Shown: positions 13,360-26,650 of the stretch, piece after piece
How positions within the stretch are numbered: position 1 is the first letter of the stretch
Layout: each line of letters starts with the position of its first letter
DNA from: Fasciolopsis buskii
Taxonomy: Eukaryota; Platyhelminthes; Trematoda; Plagiorchiida; Fasciolidae
Direction of reading: 5' to 3'
Assembly: GCA_008360955.1 (NCBI GenBank)
Contig: LUCM01006295.1
Coordinates: 91,426-155,425 of the forward strand
Length of the DNA stretch: 64,000 nucleotides
Program-made: the position numbers and the translations under genes
Notes under the pieces: generated by a model
Databases searched by the model: none
What the model was told of the DNA's origin: nothing
What the model saw: only the letters and a program-made list of their open reading frames with translations

Positions 13360-13718
13360 GTGTTTAGCATATATCTGCTCGTCACTATCCTTGTTGTCAT
13401 AGCAGGTTTCCAATGTCCCAATTCTAAAAGTAAAATTAACAAATTACGGTCTTTCTTCCTGCCAATGGTATTTAATTGGTCTTACAGTAAAAGTGCCCAC
13501 CTGTTATTTTGCTGTTTGCTAATGTAGGTGTCAACCGTAACTTTACATTTATTTGGAACAACATTACAAATGTGTCAAATAGCTGTGACAGCTATTTTTA
13601 TAAAGGCATCCTCAAACACATGTGGGGTCGAAAACACCCACAAAGGTTTATGTCCATCGCTTTTCGGCTTCCCAGAGCCCAAAAGTTAAGACCAAGTAGA
13701 TTTTGGTACTTAGTTTGA
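13360..13718 (+). CDS. Candidate spliced gene fragment, two exons, unknown function
   Basis: A CTTTTCAG acceptor precedes 13360. Exon 13360-13429 encodes a hydrophobic stretch (YLLVTILVVIAGF) and ends in phase 1 at A|GTAAAA. After a 98-base intron (13430-13527, ending AATGTAG), exon 13528-13718 opens in the matching phase and runs 63 codons to TGA, with three closely spaced N-glycosylation sequons (NFT, NIT, NVS). The combination suggests the end of a secreted or membrane glycoprotein. The donor is weak, no 5' exon was found and a phase match has a one-in-three chance. The family is unknown. Confidence 0.22.
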
Positions 13719-16700
13719 AGGTCCAACAATCACTTGCTAGCAAATGAAACGAAAAAAAACATTTAACTTAATTTTATTCACTATTCGTCACTAATATTTC
13801 TGATATCTCAACTTGGAATCGCAATTAAACCAACATTAAAAACAAAACACGAGAAACGCGACTGATAACCTTATCACACCTTGTCTACAGAGCTAATTTT
13901 TTTGGAGTTGAAGAGACCGCTATCTAAAAGAAAATTTGAGCCGCTATTAATCGGATTGATCGTAGAAATTCCACTCCTCGTCCAACGGTTTAGTATCTTG
14001 TTTTGAATGCGTTCTTGTAAGTAGAAATGCACAAATGTTCAGAACGGCACCTCTCCCAATTCTAATTTTAATCCTTCGAGACTAAAAGCGAAGCTCAGTA
14101 GAGAGATCAATCCTTATAACACACAAAGGGTAGCTGCAGGTTTCAATGGCCATCAAGGACTATTAGATCATTCCAGTCAAGGGATTTCTGGCTAAGCAAA
14201 TGGCTCAAATGTATCCTGTTGCGACGACAGGACCACGTGACGCCAGAAAGCCGTTCATTTTTAGGTTAGTGCTTTGCTAGCATGTTAGGACTAATCTAAA
14301 ATCTCAGCTGTTTGTCACTGAGCAAATGCAACTGCATATGAATGAGACTTGACATTGGAATGTATTGGAAAACATTTGTGATTTATTTCAGGAGTCATAC
14401 GTTCAATCAGCAACAAAATACAATTTTAATTAAATATTTCCATTATTACTTACAAAATCCTTCATCCAGTTTTTCGACATTATGCACAGAGAAATTCTGC
14501 GGTTACTAAAATATCTAATAACATGCATTTCGTTACTAGCCATGCAGAAATTCACTTACAAGAATTATTAAGGACTGAATTTCATTTTTCGCTCGGCCAT
14601 TATTCAAGTTGAACTGAGATCATTTTGAGTTAACAACGCAAAGAGCGCAAAAAGAGAGCAACATAGAGGATTTAAAAAACTTCTAATTTATTGTTGAAAA
14701 ATTAGCAAAGGAAATATTTTTCAGTAAAAATTGTAACATCTTTCATGTTCGTTTACGCTGTTCCTGTCGTTCATCTACTTCACATAAATAATGTCTTACT
14801 TTTGAACTAAGCACCGAGTTTTCGCTGTGATGTCTGTCATCCTCGTTGTTGTTCAGCTTTCAAATGCATTTCAGGTTATATGAATGAACGATTTGTTTTT
14901 TTAATAATGAAGTAGTTTTTAACTAAACAGTTTAACTGATCCATATTCCGGTTGGAAATTAACTCCGTCGGGAATTACTTTCCGCTCATTTTTATGTCAA
15001 TGATATGTGCAACTTTCGTTTAAAACCTTGTGCACAGACTGTCTCTTTTCATCCAGTGATCAGAGCGTGAAATCAGCATTCTGTTTGCAGGAACAATCCG
15101 CGGAAATAATCCGACTGTAGTCCAAATTACCTCAGGGCGCCACAGTCGAACTTAGATTTCCAATAACTGGCTGATTCTAGCTGTTCAATTCCAATTAGCG
15201 CAGATGGTTAGATGACCAATTAGCGCAAATTACCCGTTGCTGAACTGAATCTGGCCATGCTAAGCAGAAGATTGAAGCATACCCTTCTTCACTGGGTGGT
15301 CCAAATTTGTTAACACCCTTCGTTGCTGAAAACGGTTGCTTTAATGCGTTGCTGTGTCTATGTGCATTTGCAAAGAATGTGCCTAATATCGGTACCCGAG
15401 AAAACAAAGTTCTTCCGCTGAAAAACCAGTCAAAACCGAATCGAGGTCATATTCCCCTGAAGTAAAGAGACTTTGGGTGGCTAGTTGTGCATCACCAGAG
15501 GTGGAGATCTAGACCGCAGAATCGAGATAACATATCTTTCCCAAATCCTTCACAACGGTCTACCGTAATGAGATCATAAACAGGTGCATTGCGGTGAAAA
15601 TAAGCAGGTAAGGAGATCATGAAGCACTATTTGATCGTGGGTGGTTTCGTTCTGAGTGACACCTTCTAGTTATCAACAGCGTAATCTTCGCAAGGGCATG
15701 GACGAATAATCGGAAACCAAATAGATGTATTTCCAATCTTGAATATAATACACTCTTATTTCTTCTGTTAGCAAATTACTCAAATGAAAGAAGTAGTTTC
15801 CATCAGTGATGGTATTCCTAGGATTCTCAGTCAAACTACGTGAAGTAAATAAAAAGCTGAAAAGAAGGAAATTCTTTAGACTTCGTAGGGATTTCTATAG
15901 TGGTGCATCAATCAGTATTAGTGCTTACCCGCCGAGTACCGAGGCACGTTGAATTCGTGGCATTATGGAGGCCATTAGTCGGGTTTTGTTTGGCGTATAT
16001 GCTCGAATTTAAGGTACACCATCGTATGTTATGCTTCTCAACGGTTTATCGACCAACATTTGAATAATATCACGCGCGTCGATTGTAGTTGTTCGTTGAG
16101 TACGTTATTTAACCTTTTTCGTAGACTACGGTTTGGAAGGAAACCTATAAATAAAATCTCTTTTGAATAGTTGAATAGCAAATATTACGGTTTCTAGTCG
16201 TCTTATCTCTTGGAAGTTTGCAATTCTGCGACCTATCCATGTCTGAGATATTCTATTGCAACTGATTTACATTCATTGCATGCTAAGAACAGTAGACGGA
16301 CATTCTGCAACAAAGCTGGCCGGCACAAACCGTGTAGTGTTCGCATGATTTCCGAGCGCGAGTTAACAACCTGCAGTGCTCAATGAATCCTTCCAAAAAT
16401 TAATTGAACCATCTATTGTTCAAAACGATTTAATTTGTCAGCTGATATGAGAAAGCATATTACAGCATATAGCTGTCCCTTTGTTAGGCAATCCTGAGTG
16501 ATATACTTTGTGTCAAACATTATGGCTAGCAGTAGTGTTCCACCAGCACCGACCACAAAATTGGTAACTCCATGTAGTGCTTGGGAGTAATAACGCTTAT
16601 TTGGACGTGTAAGTACCTAGATGACTTTTCCCAAATACAGCTTAAAAAGCTAAGGTCGAAAAGACAAGTGATTGTGTACTACGTTTCCCAAATGTGAAGT

Positions 16701-19700
16701 CAATGTAATCCTGTTTTTGCTCGGCATCAAAGGACTGAGGAAACAAATATCTCAATGCAAAGCCTAACGACACTATTTTGTTCTAGAAAATTTAAATTAA
16801 ATCACACTGTTAATAAAAATATTTTGCTATTCGATTATACTACGCAAATCAGCAATCATTAGTCTGACATCCGGTGATGTTTACCCGGTCATGTCATCAT
16901 TTTATCCGATACCGGAAGATAAAACGTCCACAATTGTTTTTGCACACCTGAACATATATGTGCCTCACTTAGTACCTCGGTGCCCTTTTCATCCGTCCAT
17001 TCATAGACGTCATCCTGGTAGGTCTTAGCCCTCCGGAGTTGTATAGCAGAAATCAGGTGAGCTTTCATGCAGGAGGACAACAAATCGCCCCACCCCCGGC
17101 CAGATTTGCGGTAGGTCGTACGTTTCATTTGGTCGTAATCAGGTCATCTGAATTAACAAGATAACAGAACGGGTGACATGTTGAATAGCGATGAAAAACA
17201 GACAAGGCTTCAGGCGCCGTACATGATAGTGGAAGAAGTGAGTGGGAATGAATTGGGAAATTTTGCATTTTTTTCTGGTCGTGCCCACTAGCGGTCAAAG
17301 AGAGTTGCAAAATCCAAACGGTAGTCAGATATTGAATTATTTCTGATGATTCGTGATCAAGTACACGAAACTAATTGGAGTTCTTTTACATTTCATCTGC
17401 TGTGAAATTTTCTTGCCTTACCTTGAGATCTAATTTCTTCTCGCTCTCTTTTTTTTCAAAAACCTACCGCAGTGTCCTCGGGCGTCCGTCGTTAGAAGAA
17501 CCTTTGGTGGTCGCGGAGTAAAACTACTACCGCGCAATGCTAGACACGTTAAAAGTGACTATCGTTCAGATACTACACTCAAGCGATTTTCATGGTGGAG
17601 TGATTGATGAAAAATCTAAACAGATGTTCTAGTCTCGAAAAGGTGTGTAATCATAATAAAGCATGGTGGAGTTTAGGCGCCTTAATGTACGCGGCTGGAT
17701 GGTGCTCATTCAAGGGTCAGATACAATGAGTCATTCGTTGTTCGCTTGGAGGGTGGTTTCGAAATTTTGCAGAATCGTCCGATCCTTTCAATAAGTAGAA
17801 ATTGGGTATATCTCGTGCCAGAACCACTTTTTGTGTATGCGCGAATAGGACAAGCTTTGCCCATCAGTGATGGTTACTCCAAAGCCGATTTCATGATTTA
17901 TCATTTTCTATCAAATAACTGTCCTACATTGACGCCTCTTCCGCTGATGACGAAAGTCGACGAACGAAAACCAAAAATATAATCATTATTTAGGTCCACA
18001 TCCGCATTTATGTGGGATTATCCTTTCTATGAAAAAATTTGTGTTGCTTCATTTTCTATTAGTTTCGTGGACAGCAATACATGAGTTGCTTGTACCAGGC
18101 TACTTACAAATCCAGGAATACGTACCTCGATTCATGACAGAAGAAACTGCATGCAAAGTACAGAACCGTGAAGTGAGACAAGTCAAATATACTCGGATAT
18201 CGCAAACTCGAATGAAAGTCAAGTGTTTTGGCCAGGTCATTTAGTAATAAGCATTTAGTATTCAAATGGACAATGCACTAGAAGTTCAGTACCATCCCAT
18301 TCACCAGCTTTCATTACAATTTACCCTGATGTAACAAACCATTATTGCATGGGCAGCTATTTTTTGCTAACAGCACGTCTTTAACAAAACGCTTGTTCTG
18401 GACACCAAATTTTCTTTTTGTTCTCTAAACCCTTAACCGACTCCCATCACGCGGCTCGTGAGTTGGTCGTCGGTGTCTACGAATCGGATTTGAAGCATAA
18501 TTTTGCCGATGGATTTTACTGCCAAACATAGAGTTAACCTAAGATTCGTCCAATGGAAACCGCAGTTGAGAACGTCAAACCGTTTTCTATATGGTAGCAT
18601 TTCTCCAGAGAGTTTCCCATTGTGCGGAAAAATTAAAAACTTGACCTGGATTCTCAGGAAAATCCCTTATATTCGAGAAGCTTTATAAAAGTTCCTCATT
18701 TTTGCACTCATCAGATTTCTGAAACCATTTTCTTCGATTCTCGGATTCTACCTTGAAGAAGCGCGATAGCCAAAGATTTCGTAAAGAACAAACCTCGTCT
18801 CGTTTAAACTACGCTGTTCCCTAAAAGCTCATCCAGCGTTGGCAGTTGTTTCCATTTATGGAGGCTGCTTCTTTACCTGTCCTCATCGGAAGAACAAACA
18901 CTGACCACCACTTCTTGCGCTACTTAAATAAAACTATTCTTCCGAACTTGGATGGCGTACAAAGAAATGTACTTGAAAAATGCATGAACGTAGTCATTTA
19001 TTGTCTTATTTATTTAATCATAAGTGCTGCGCTGTACGTTGCTCTATTCTAACAAAACTACTCATGTTCTTCTTCAGTCCTAATCTCCAGGATGCGTCTA
19101 CGCATTGACTGCTTTTGTGAATAACCTAAGTTATGTGCTAAAATTACTGGCAGCAAGTGAGCTCTTGTTCTTAATGTATTCATAGGTAAGAAATTTGCAC
19201 TTTTTCAGTCAGAACTTCGAAAACATAAAAACTTTTCGTCGAATTAGATTTCCGTCCAGTCGTCAATGGTAAAGTAATACCATCAATATCAAGGATCTCT
19301 TTGGGTTTCATTTTGTGGACCAAAAATTCATTCAGAGGTGCTTTCGTTCAGCGCTTTCTGCGTCTGGGTTAGACTTCCTACCATGGACTAAACCCGATTA
19401 TAACCTTAGGGTCAAGCTGACTAAGTGAAAAATCAGGTTGAATATCACAACAATATCTTGATAAGTGCCAGCAGTTTTGGTCTAACAAATCGTCGGCATA
19501 ATTTCATCCCTAAGGTCAACGAGCGTCGTTATGCATGCAAAAAGACCTGAAAATAGGAAGTTGCCTAAACATTCATAGCAAACGCTGAGGAAATCTCCGG
19601 AGTTAGAGCCAGCTTTAATCTTACCAGTCAAATTCCCAACAAGATGAAGTATCTGATGGATATGTAAGCATACATACAAGGTAGGATAAAGCGCCATTTG

Positions 19701-20842
19701 AACCGATTGCAGTAGTGAACACAAATATTATTGCTTGTTTGGTGCGACGCAGTCAGACTGAAGTTTTCATCGGACATGATATAGATATTTGTCAAATGTG
19801 CTGTATGGTAAGGCAGATTAGGGACTTCACGTAAAAAAGGCTCAGCAGTGAGACGCGATTCCCGGAAAACTTAAAACCGGCAATGGGTTGAATTTTCTTT
19901 CCAGGAACTCAACTTTGTTTTTTTATTGGTAAACCAGATTTTGTGAATTGGCGAATCTGGCGAAATTATAATCAGGTTATTTACTCTTCTGTATTCCATT
20001 CGTAATAAAACTTTTCGCAAGACGACTCTTTTGTGTCCCTTAACCATAAAACACCTTCGCAAGGATGATCGTGGCATTAGAAACTCGCTGTCAGGATGTG
20101 GACAATCGAACTCCATGACCTATCACAAACGTTCGATATGACAATTCCTTTGTTTTGTAGTTCTTTATCGCAACCTAGAATCTGCGGCTTTTAATGCAGT
20201 TTAATTTTCTTACTGCATTTGACTTAATATCTTCACCAACTTCTATTCGATAGGAACCCAATTAGATGCACACATGGAAAACCTGGAGTATGAAGAAGAT
20301 GAAATGTGCAGAACACTTCGGTTTTATGGACCATCAATTTTGCTAAAATACAAAGCCACTCTGATCGAATCCGTGTGCGTTCGACGTAATCAGCACTCTC
20401 GACCTATCTAGAAACAATGTAGACGTGCACTGTTCTGCTCTCCTGCCGGAGGAGACACTTTTCATCTTTGTGAGTCAGTTCTCGATCATGCTGATGTGCA
20501 TTTCTTTCGTTAAATGCTAACCAAATTACAGATTTTAAAAAATATAATCCGTATGAAATTGGGAAAATTGCATTAGCTAAGTTTTCATAATCACTACTTC
20601 CATAAAGTGAGTTTAAATTGTCTGTGCAAATTCTACCGAATCGCACTCCCAGTGAAATAACACCTTCAACGAACAGCCGCCTTCGAATGCTGAAACCAAG
20701 TTAAAGGGACAGTGATAGCACAAATATTTCATAAGCGATCAAGAAGAAACAATCCTGTCGAATATTTTCATATTTTTAGGTGTAAAAGTAACAAAAATTA
20801 TTTTATCCGTGTGTCTAGTAACTTGTCAAAATCTTCATTGGC
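13719..20842. other. AT-rich DNA, no gene recognised
   Basis: I found no named domain or RNA here. A 15-base unit CCAATTAGCGCARAT occurs twice, about 22 bases apart, near 15191-15230. A 71-codon frame at 18029-18244 (plus) begins with a signal-like MKKFVLLHFLLVSW, and a 79-codon frame at 16889-17128 (minus) is charged and protein-like. Neither has supporting splice sites or a known motif. Confidence 0.5.
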
Positions 20843-20998
20843 AGGCGGTGGCCAAGAGGATAAGGTCGTGGAGTTTGGATGTGAAGTCGCGGGTCCGAAT
20901 CCTCCCACTACCGGTCAACTTACCCACCTGGCAGCCCTTTGTTGTCTGCGGCCTCTTTCCTGAAAAGTGATATACATTTTTATTTCATTAATAAAGGA
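20843..20998 (+). repeat. tRNA-derived SINE, family 1, copy A
   Basis: The head is tRNA-like: an A box GTGGCCAAGAGGATAAGG starts near 20848 and an almost perfect B box GGTCCGAATCC sits at 20892-20902. The body continues through CCACTACCGGTCAACTTACC and CTTTCCTGAAAAGTGATA to a tail ending ATTAATAAAG. Copy B on the minus strand at 9340-9497 shares the same modules in the same order. The A/B boxes are characteristic of polymerase III transcribed SINEs. The anticodon arm does not fold into a proper tRNA, so this is not a functional tRNA gene. Confidence 0.7.
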
Positions 20999-21213
20999 AT
21001 TATATGATAAAAGATAGAAAAAGATTTCGTGCAATCCTCTGCGCGCTGAAGCAAACGAACTTCATATTTCCGAAACATTCGTGCGCCATTCGCAACCAAT
21101 CATCATAATTTAGTCGTTTACTGTGCTGGTTCCCTTGAAGCAAGCTGTTTTATGCAACCAGATTTCTGCAGGAACACTGCTAGGTCTTTCGTGAAAAGTT
21201 TTCAAGAACCATG

Positions 21214-21489
21214 TTAATGGTTCTGGTTCTCTCCAGGTTGCTCTGATTCGATCTTCTTATTGGGACTGGAAGTTTGGGATGTGACATATTTGACTTTCCA
21301 CTCAAACATTCTAACAGTCTTGTCTGTTTTGGCTAGTTTGCTATTGATGAATTTTCGACTGCGCCCAACACACGGAAAATCTTCCACGCAGTCGCATATA
21401 TTCAAAACGCTCTTGACTTTCATCAAATTTGCGTAAGTTCGGACCACGATTTTCCACTTCGCGAACCCGGGGCATCCATAAAATTGCAA
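21214..21489 (-). CDS. Candidate exon, about 91 codons, unknown function
   Basis: The minus-strand frame is rich in Lys, Glu and Asn with a hydrophilic C-terminus ending at TAA, and contains a Cys group (ICDCVEDFPCVG). Its composition looks more protein-like than most frames here. There is no good ATG, no convincing acceptor, and no recognised domain. It could be a terminal exon or chance. Confidence 0.2.
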   Translation of the reverse strand: MQFYGCPGFAKWKIVVRTYANLMKVKSVLNICDCVEDFPCVGRSRKFINSKLAKTDKTVRMFEWKVKYVTSQTSSPNKKIESEQPGENQNH

Positions 21490-24478
21490 CTACTAAATCC
21501 GGGACACTAATTTAGTCCTAATTTGCATCTAATTTCACAAATGTTACTCACTTGTTTTTTCGACGACATGAACACTGACAACTGAGTGCTTACTGGTGCG
21601 TGATATTCTTGTTGGTGAAACGAAAATGCTGTCGTCGGAAAGCCGCGCAGCATAGAACTCATTTCTTTCCTATGTTCTTGAGATACTTCTTATCAGGCCC
21701 AAATGCTGACCATCTAACTGCACCAACGAGATTCATAGAAAAATTATCTTGGCAATGCGAGTTCATCATTTTTCAGTCATATTTTGCGTTTTGATTAAGT
21801 ACTTCTAGTCTAACGAAACCTTCCGTCCCCTTCGTCTGTTCAAACAAAAAGAAAATTGGCATAAAATTTGCAATTTATTGTCCTCAAGGGGTCAATTTCG
21901 AGCCCTGCTTTTTATTCCTCTTTGGGCATGTTACAAATATTCTCAGGCCAATTCTGACGCTACTGGTATAGTGTACTCAGCACAATGTCGACGTTACTTT
22001 ATGCAATTTTCATGCTAGTGTTTATTAGCCAGTTTAAATGGTTCGAAATGGAAATCATTATAATTTTTGCATTTACCTAGCTTAACTTTTCCGTACCTTC
22101 CATTCTGCCTCTAATGAACTTATTCCCAATTACTGTTACGAACCATATGAATGTAAATCCACGCCATTTCCGATGTCGGTGTTAGAAATCCTGTGGCCAG
22201 TGAGACTCTATTTGAATCTAATTCATTGTGCTCATAGTTAGAAATTCGAATTATCATATTTATTACACTCTTACGAATTATATTCATTATTTACAGACGT
22301 CTAAATCGTCTAACTGGAACAGTTGACCAATGCTATGTACAGTAAACTCATTCGACTGTATTGAAGCGTGCACAAGGTCCGTTTCTCTCGGAATGGGGTT
22401 GAAATTCTGCCCATTTATAGTGAGCAAAAGCCCAATTGACACGTGTGATTCATTCGTCAGTAAGCATGATAAACAAAATACAGTACACTGATCGACCGTG
22501 GTAAAACGGCTGACGCAGTACCATCTGGGTGAATCGGTCGTTGGCGCGATTCCTCACGCCCTCTCAGTTCCTCATTTTGTGACTATTGGCAATATAAAAG
22601 TGCATGGTTTATGAAATAATTCGTCATGTGATATCAGCTTTCGGATGATCATTAAGAAACCACATTGTTTCATCTTTGGTGGGAAGCACCAGCAGTGTAT
22701 ATCCACCGTGCCACAACTGGGACGAACGAATGTTAGTCAAAAGTCTTAGCTATTGCCCTACTGGGCACGCGCTTGGTGATTTGTTTAACGTGTTCACATG
22801 ATGTTGCACCTATCTGTTACTGAACTACACGGCTACGGGCCGCTAGCAGCCAACTCCTATTGATTGATGACCCCCCTGGGCCTGTCCTAAGTAAGAAGAA
22901 GGCTTCAGACGTATCGTACTGAATTTGGCTACTTCACTTCAATAGTAAAAACTATATAAATATTCAAAATAGCCGAAGAGTTTTATCCACTGTTTACATT
23001 TGGGTTCGCATCTAGTTGTCAAACTAATTAATACTTGAAGTATCCAAGAGTTTTGCCACTTCAACACAAACGGGAAGTGGAATTAAAATCAGTATCGGCC
23101 CTCGGATCACTTGCATCAAACCGTGAGCTCAGATAATGTTACTTCTACCAGCTGATTAATCTGTACCGAATGTCACAGTATTATGGTCATTATTTATCTG
23201 TTTTCTATCTACAAAGGTGTAAGAAAATATTTCCGAGTAACCACAAATTTTATGAGCAAATATCAGTTGGCGGTGGAAACGTTGGCCCATTAGCAGATTA
23301 TCATGTACCGTTTATTCCCGTTGTAATTTGTTCTGGACTCGATATGGAAACGTTTATACCCGATCAAGTGAAAGTGAATCTTTTCCCATAAATCGTTCGA
23401 CTATTAAGAATCTTGATTCAGAACTGCGATTAATATTCATCAAGCCTGACAAAATAAGAAATCAAGAATCTCCAGGTATCCCATTAAAATGGATTTTGTA
23501 TAATTTTGTAACCATACCAACAACAGAATTATCATTGTTTTCATAACAGCCTACAATAGACAATTAAAATTCGCCATTTTTTGGATTTATTTTTATTTTT
23601 GTGGGCGCAAAGGTGTAGCCGAGCTTTTCATCAAACAGTGTTATTTTAATATGTAGAATCATGTCACCTCCCATTTCCACTGTTCATTTTATGGGGAAGG
23701 AAAACACTGACGAAAGAGGATTATCCCTTGAGTGCTTTGCCATTAAATCAGTCTAAAGTTCATTGAATAAAAGACTCATAGCAAACCACGTCGAAACCAT
23801 CCGTCAGAGGGCGTTAGCTAGATAGTCTAAGAAAGTTTGAAGAATAATTTCCCTTAAATTATGGGTAGTCGGCAGTTTGATTCACAGCACTAAATATTCA
23901 AGCCCTCTAATATGAATAATCTAATTTTGGCGAAACAAAAATGATTCAGCAACAGGTCAATGATGGCGATTATTTATTTGGACAGTTAACTTTCCATTGG
24001 CATGAAAACAAGAGCGCATACACGATCCGGACACCAGAGATATGACGTAAACAAGCATACATTAATTTACTGCTCATTATAACAGGACACTGACCAAGAT
24101 TACCTTACAGGATAGTAAAAATGACGGCAAGTAGACGTCACCCGAATAAACGTAAGGATATAGAGATTATATGTTAGCACAATGTTAGGAATTGTACGAC
24201 ATTTACGCGGACACAAAAGCAAGTTTGCAAGGACTCCAAGGAAATTACCCCGGACATTTCGATCAATCTAAGGAGGAGAATCAATCGCAAGTGTGTGAAG
24301 GTGATGGAGAATAAGATTTCATAGTTTATTTTTGCGTATATCAGACCAAAACACCTAGCAAAATGCACCAGGAGGTAACGGTAAATTAGCAACATTAATG
24401 GGTTTCTTATTATCAATTTATTTGATCACTCATACAGTTTAATTACATCAAACAGAATAGGTTGAAGCTGCTTACAGT

Positions 24479-24865
24479 TTAGAGATTCGGAAAATGACTG
24501 GTACTGACATAGTTGGTATCCTGCAAAATCTGGGACCAAACTTCAATAGGCTGACTATTATTTAGACACTGTACTTCGAAAAAAATGATTTTGTCATTGG
24601 TATCGATGCGATTTCTCAGACAAGAGTCATTCGAATTCACAGCATAACACGTGAATATGTTTGGCAAGGATCTAAATGAACAATCTGAAGGAAACTTGCA
24701 CCAATGTTGCAGAACCATGATATTTGTTTGCACTTAAATTTTTTTAAACAAATGGCAAAAATGGAAATATCTACCTTGAATTTCCATGCACCACAGTCTT
24801 CGAACATGTCTTGCGTCACACACCGTGATGCAGTCATAATATCGAGCTCGAAAAAGGATACTATC
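24479..24865 (-). CDS. Candidate spliced gene fragment, two exons, Cys-containing
   Basis: On the minus strand, exon 24865-24775 follows an ACTCAG acceptor and ends in phase 1 at AAG|GTAGAT. A 90-base intron (24774-24685) ends in TTTCCTTCAG, a good pyrimidine-rich acceptor. Exon 24684-24479 then opens in the required phase and runs 68 codons to TAA. The joined product has Cys residues spaced through both exons (DC, VC, WC, DC, TC, SC, QC), as in extracellular domains, but no family is recognised. Introns of this size are known in flukes. Confidence is low because both frames are short. Confidence 0.22.
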
Positions 24866-26407
24866 CTGAGTTTTCTCCCAAACTTACTGAATGATCAAAG
24901 TTAAAATCTAAAATAAAAATCTGTCCGAATAAAGTTTAAAAAATAAAATAGTTTGGATTAGATGGACAGTAATCAACTTGTCCACAGTAGTTTTACTAGA
25001 TTATCGTTGAGGATGATGTCGACTTTATTTCACCGAACCATCACAAGGCCAGTCCAGGGGAGGACAGCGGCGAAAAGTTTTGCGATAGGCCGATCATTAC
25101 AACTAAATGTCACCAAATTGTTCTGGTCAACTGCCACCGAATGATTTTTCGAAACGACTATTTTGGCTAGATGCGCCAGACACAGGTGAAGGTTGAGGAC
25201 ATTACAGTGAGTTGATTAGCTTGTAGATGAGTAAGAAATTAAGTATTTATTTACTTGACTTTTTGGCACATTACCTATTCATAGTGGATTAGGGGAACCA
25301 GAACTTAATTGTTGCTATGTAGAGTGAAAACCCACAACCAAAATCCACCTTCTTGAAGTTAACTCGGACTGACAGCGTTTCGTTTCCTGAGGTGGTGTTT
25401 CTATTGCGAATCTACAGCTTATATGGCTTTCAAGGGCAACAAATATTCAGGATTATGTAACCGTCATTTTCACAAATGCCAAATAACCTGGTCTAAGCCT
25501 GGCATTGGCCAAATGGTCAGCAATGAGATATTTCAAACAGAAGTTCACCGGTGTGATCTCTCCCCAACCGCCGGTTAATTCTCACGCTTCACAGTTCTTC
25601 TTTGGACTCAGATTCTTTCCTTTATGTTTTGAACAGCAAAGGAATTAGGTTATAGGAAACAATAAAGACGAACCAAATAATGTCCTGAGGCCATTGTAAG
25701 TTGCAATAAATTATTTTGAAGTGGCAGAATCATTAGGGCGTTATCATTTGGGTTGGTCGTGTCACTCGACGTGTTGCATAACTAGCCTTTAAGCGATATG
25801 CCGCTGCATAAAAGTGGTAAGAATTTCTGTCCAATAAGCGAAAGGTCGGATGCCCAAGCTATAAGTGGTTTTCCCATTTGGCCACTGAGTCATGATATCA
25901 CCTTAGACTATTTTATCGAACAGAACAGCTTTCAAACTTACCAATTGAAAGAACCCCAAATAGCCCGCTAATAAATGACATTAAATGTTGAATCAGTTGA
26001 ACAAGATCAGAAAGTGCTCCCACAGGCAGACTGTGGAATAAATACCACTGATCATGAAAAGATTTTGTTTGGGTAGTACCCACACTGTGCTTCTTGAGAA
26101 ACCCGCTTTTTTACAGGCCTTGGTCTCACCAATTTGTCTGGTGCAACGCCAGATTTACTGATTGCATGTGTTTTGCCAACTTGTTCAGGAAGGAATACAA
26201 AGCTGGATTATGACTGTTAAATTGTGAGAATAACTTTGATGTGAGTCTCTATTAATTGTTTATCATCGGACGCCCGGATTTTGACACTAGCTCGAAGGAG
26301 ACCAGGGGACTTGTTTATTTGGTTGTTTATCTCGACACTGCATATTTTGCAAAACATTAGCCCAATAAATCATCTGCTTAACAGTGTCGAATTTCTGACC
26401 ATTTACG

Positions 26408-26650
26408 ACAGGAGGTGGTCAAGTGCATTAAGCTTCTGTCGCCGAACTGGTCAGAAATTCAAATCCCACATCTGCTTGTCACTTTGGTGATAGACGGCAA
26501 CTGGCTGTCACCCGGTTCGTCACTACACCCAATCTATCGCAACCTTAAGTGGTTCCATGCCACTCTAAATTTCAGGGCGAAAGTTGGCGATTTCCATTCC
26601 CTGTGCACCATGCCCTAATGGCTGTGGGACGTCCTTTCTACTGCACTCAT
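26408..26650 (+). repeat. tRNA-derived SINE, family 2, plus-strand copy
   Basis: The head shows an A-box-like GGTGGTCAAGTGCATTAAG at about 26413 and a B-box-like AAATTCAAATCCC near 26456. The body matches the minus-strand copy at 61885-62115 block by block: GGCAACTGGCTGTC, then TCGTC and ACACCC, then TCTAAATTTCAGGGC with GTTGGCGA, then CCTAATGGCTGTGGGA. That ordered similarity across a whole body of about 200 bases establishes a repeat family. The B box is decayed relative to GGTTCGAATCC. Open frames across this segment are incidental. Confidence 0.65.

Larger units (their letters stand above)
20999..26407. other. Mostly featureless AT-rich DNA around two weak gene candidates
   Basis: Apart from the candidates listed at 21214-21489 and 24479-24865, I see no gene, RNA or named repeat. 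Several short frames (for example 23170-23391 plus, 24174-24416 minus) are within chance expectation. Confidence 0.5.

Noticed and set aside
20843..20998. tRNA gene (A and B boxes present)
   Set aside because: The anticodon and acceptor stems do not pair, and a second copy with the same tail exists, so it is a SINE.
26281..26618. Two overlapping frames of 67-69 codons
   Set aside because: They run through the SINE family 2 copy.
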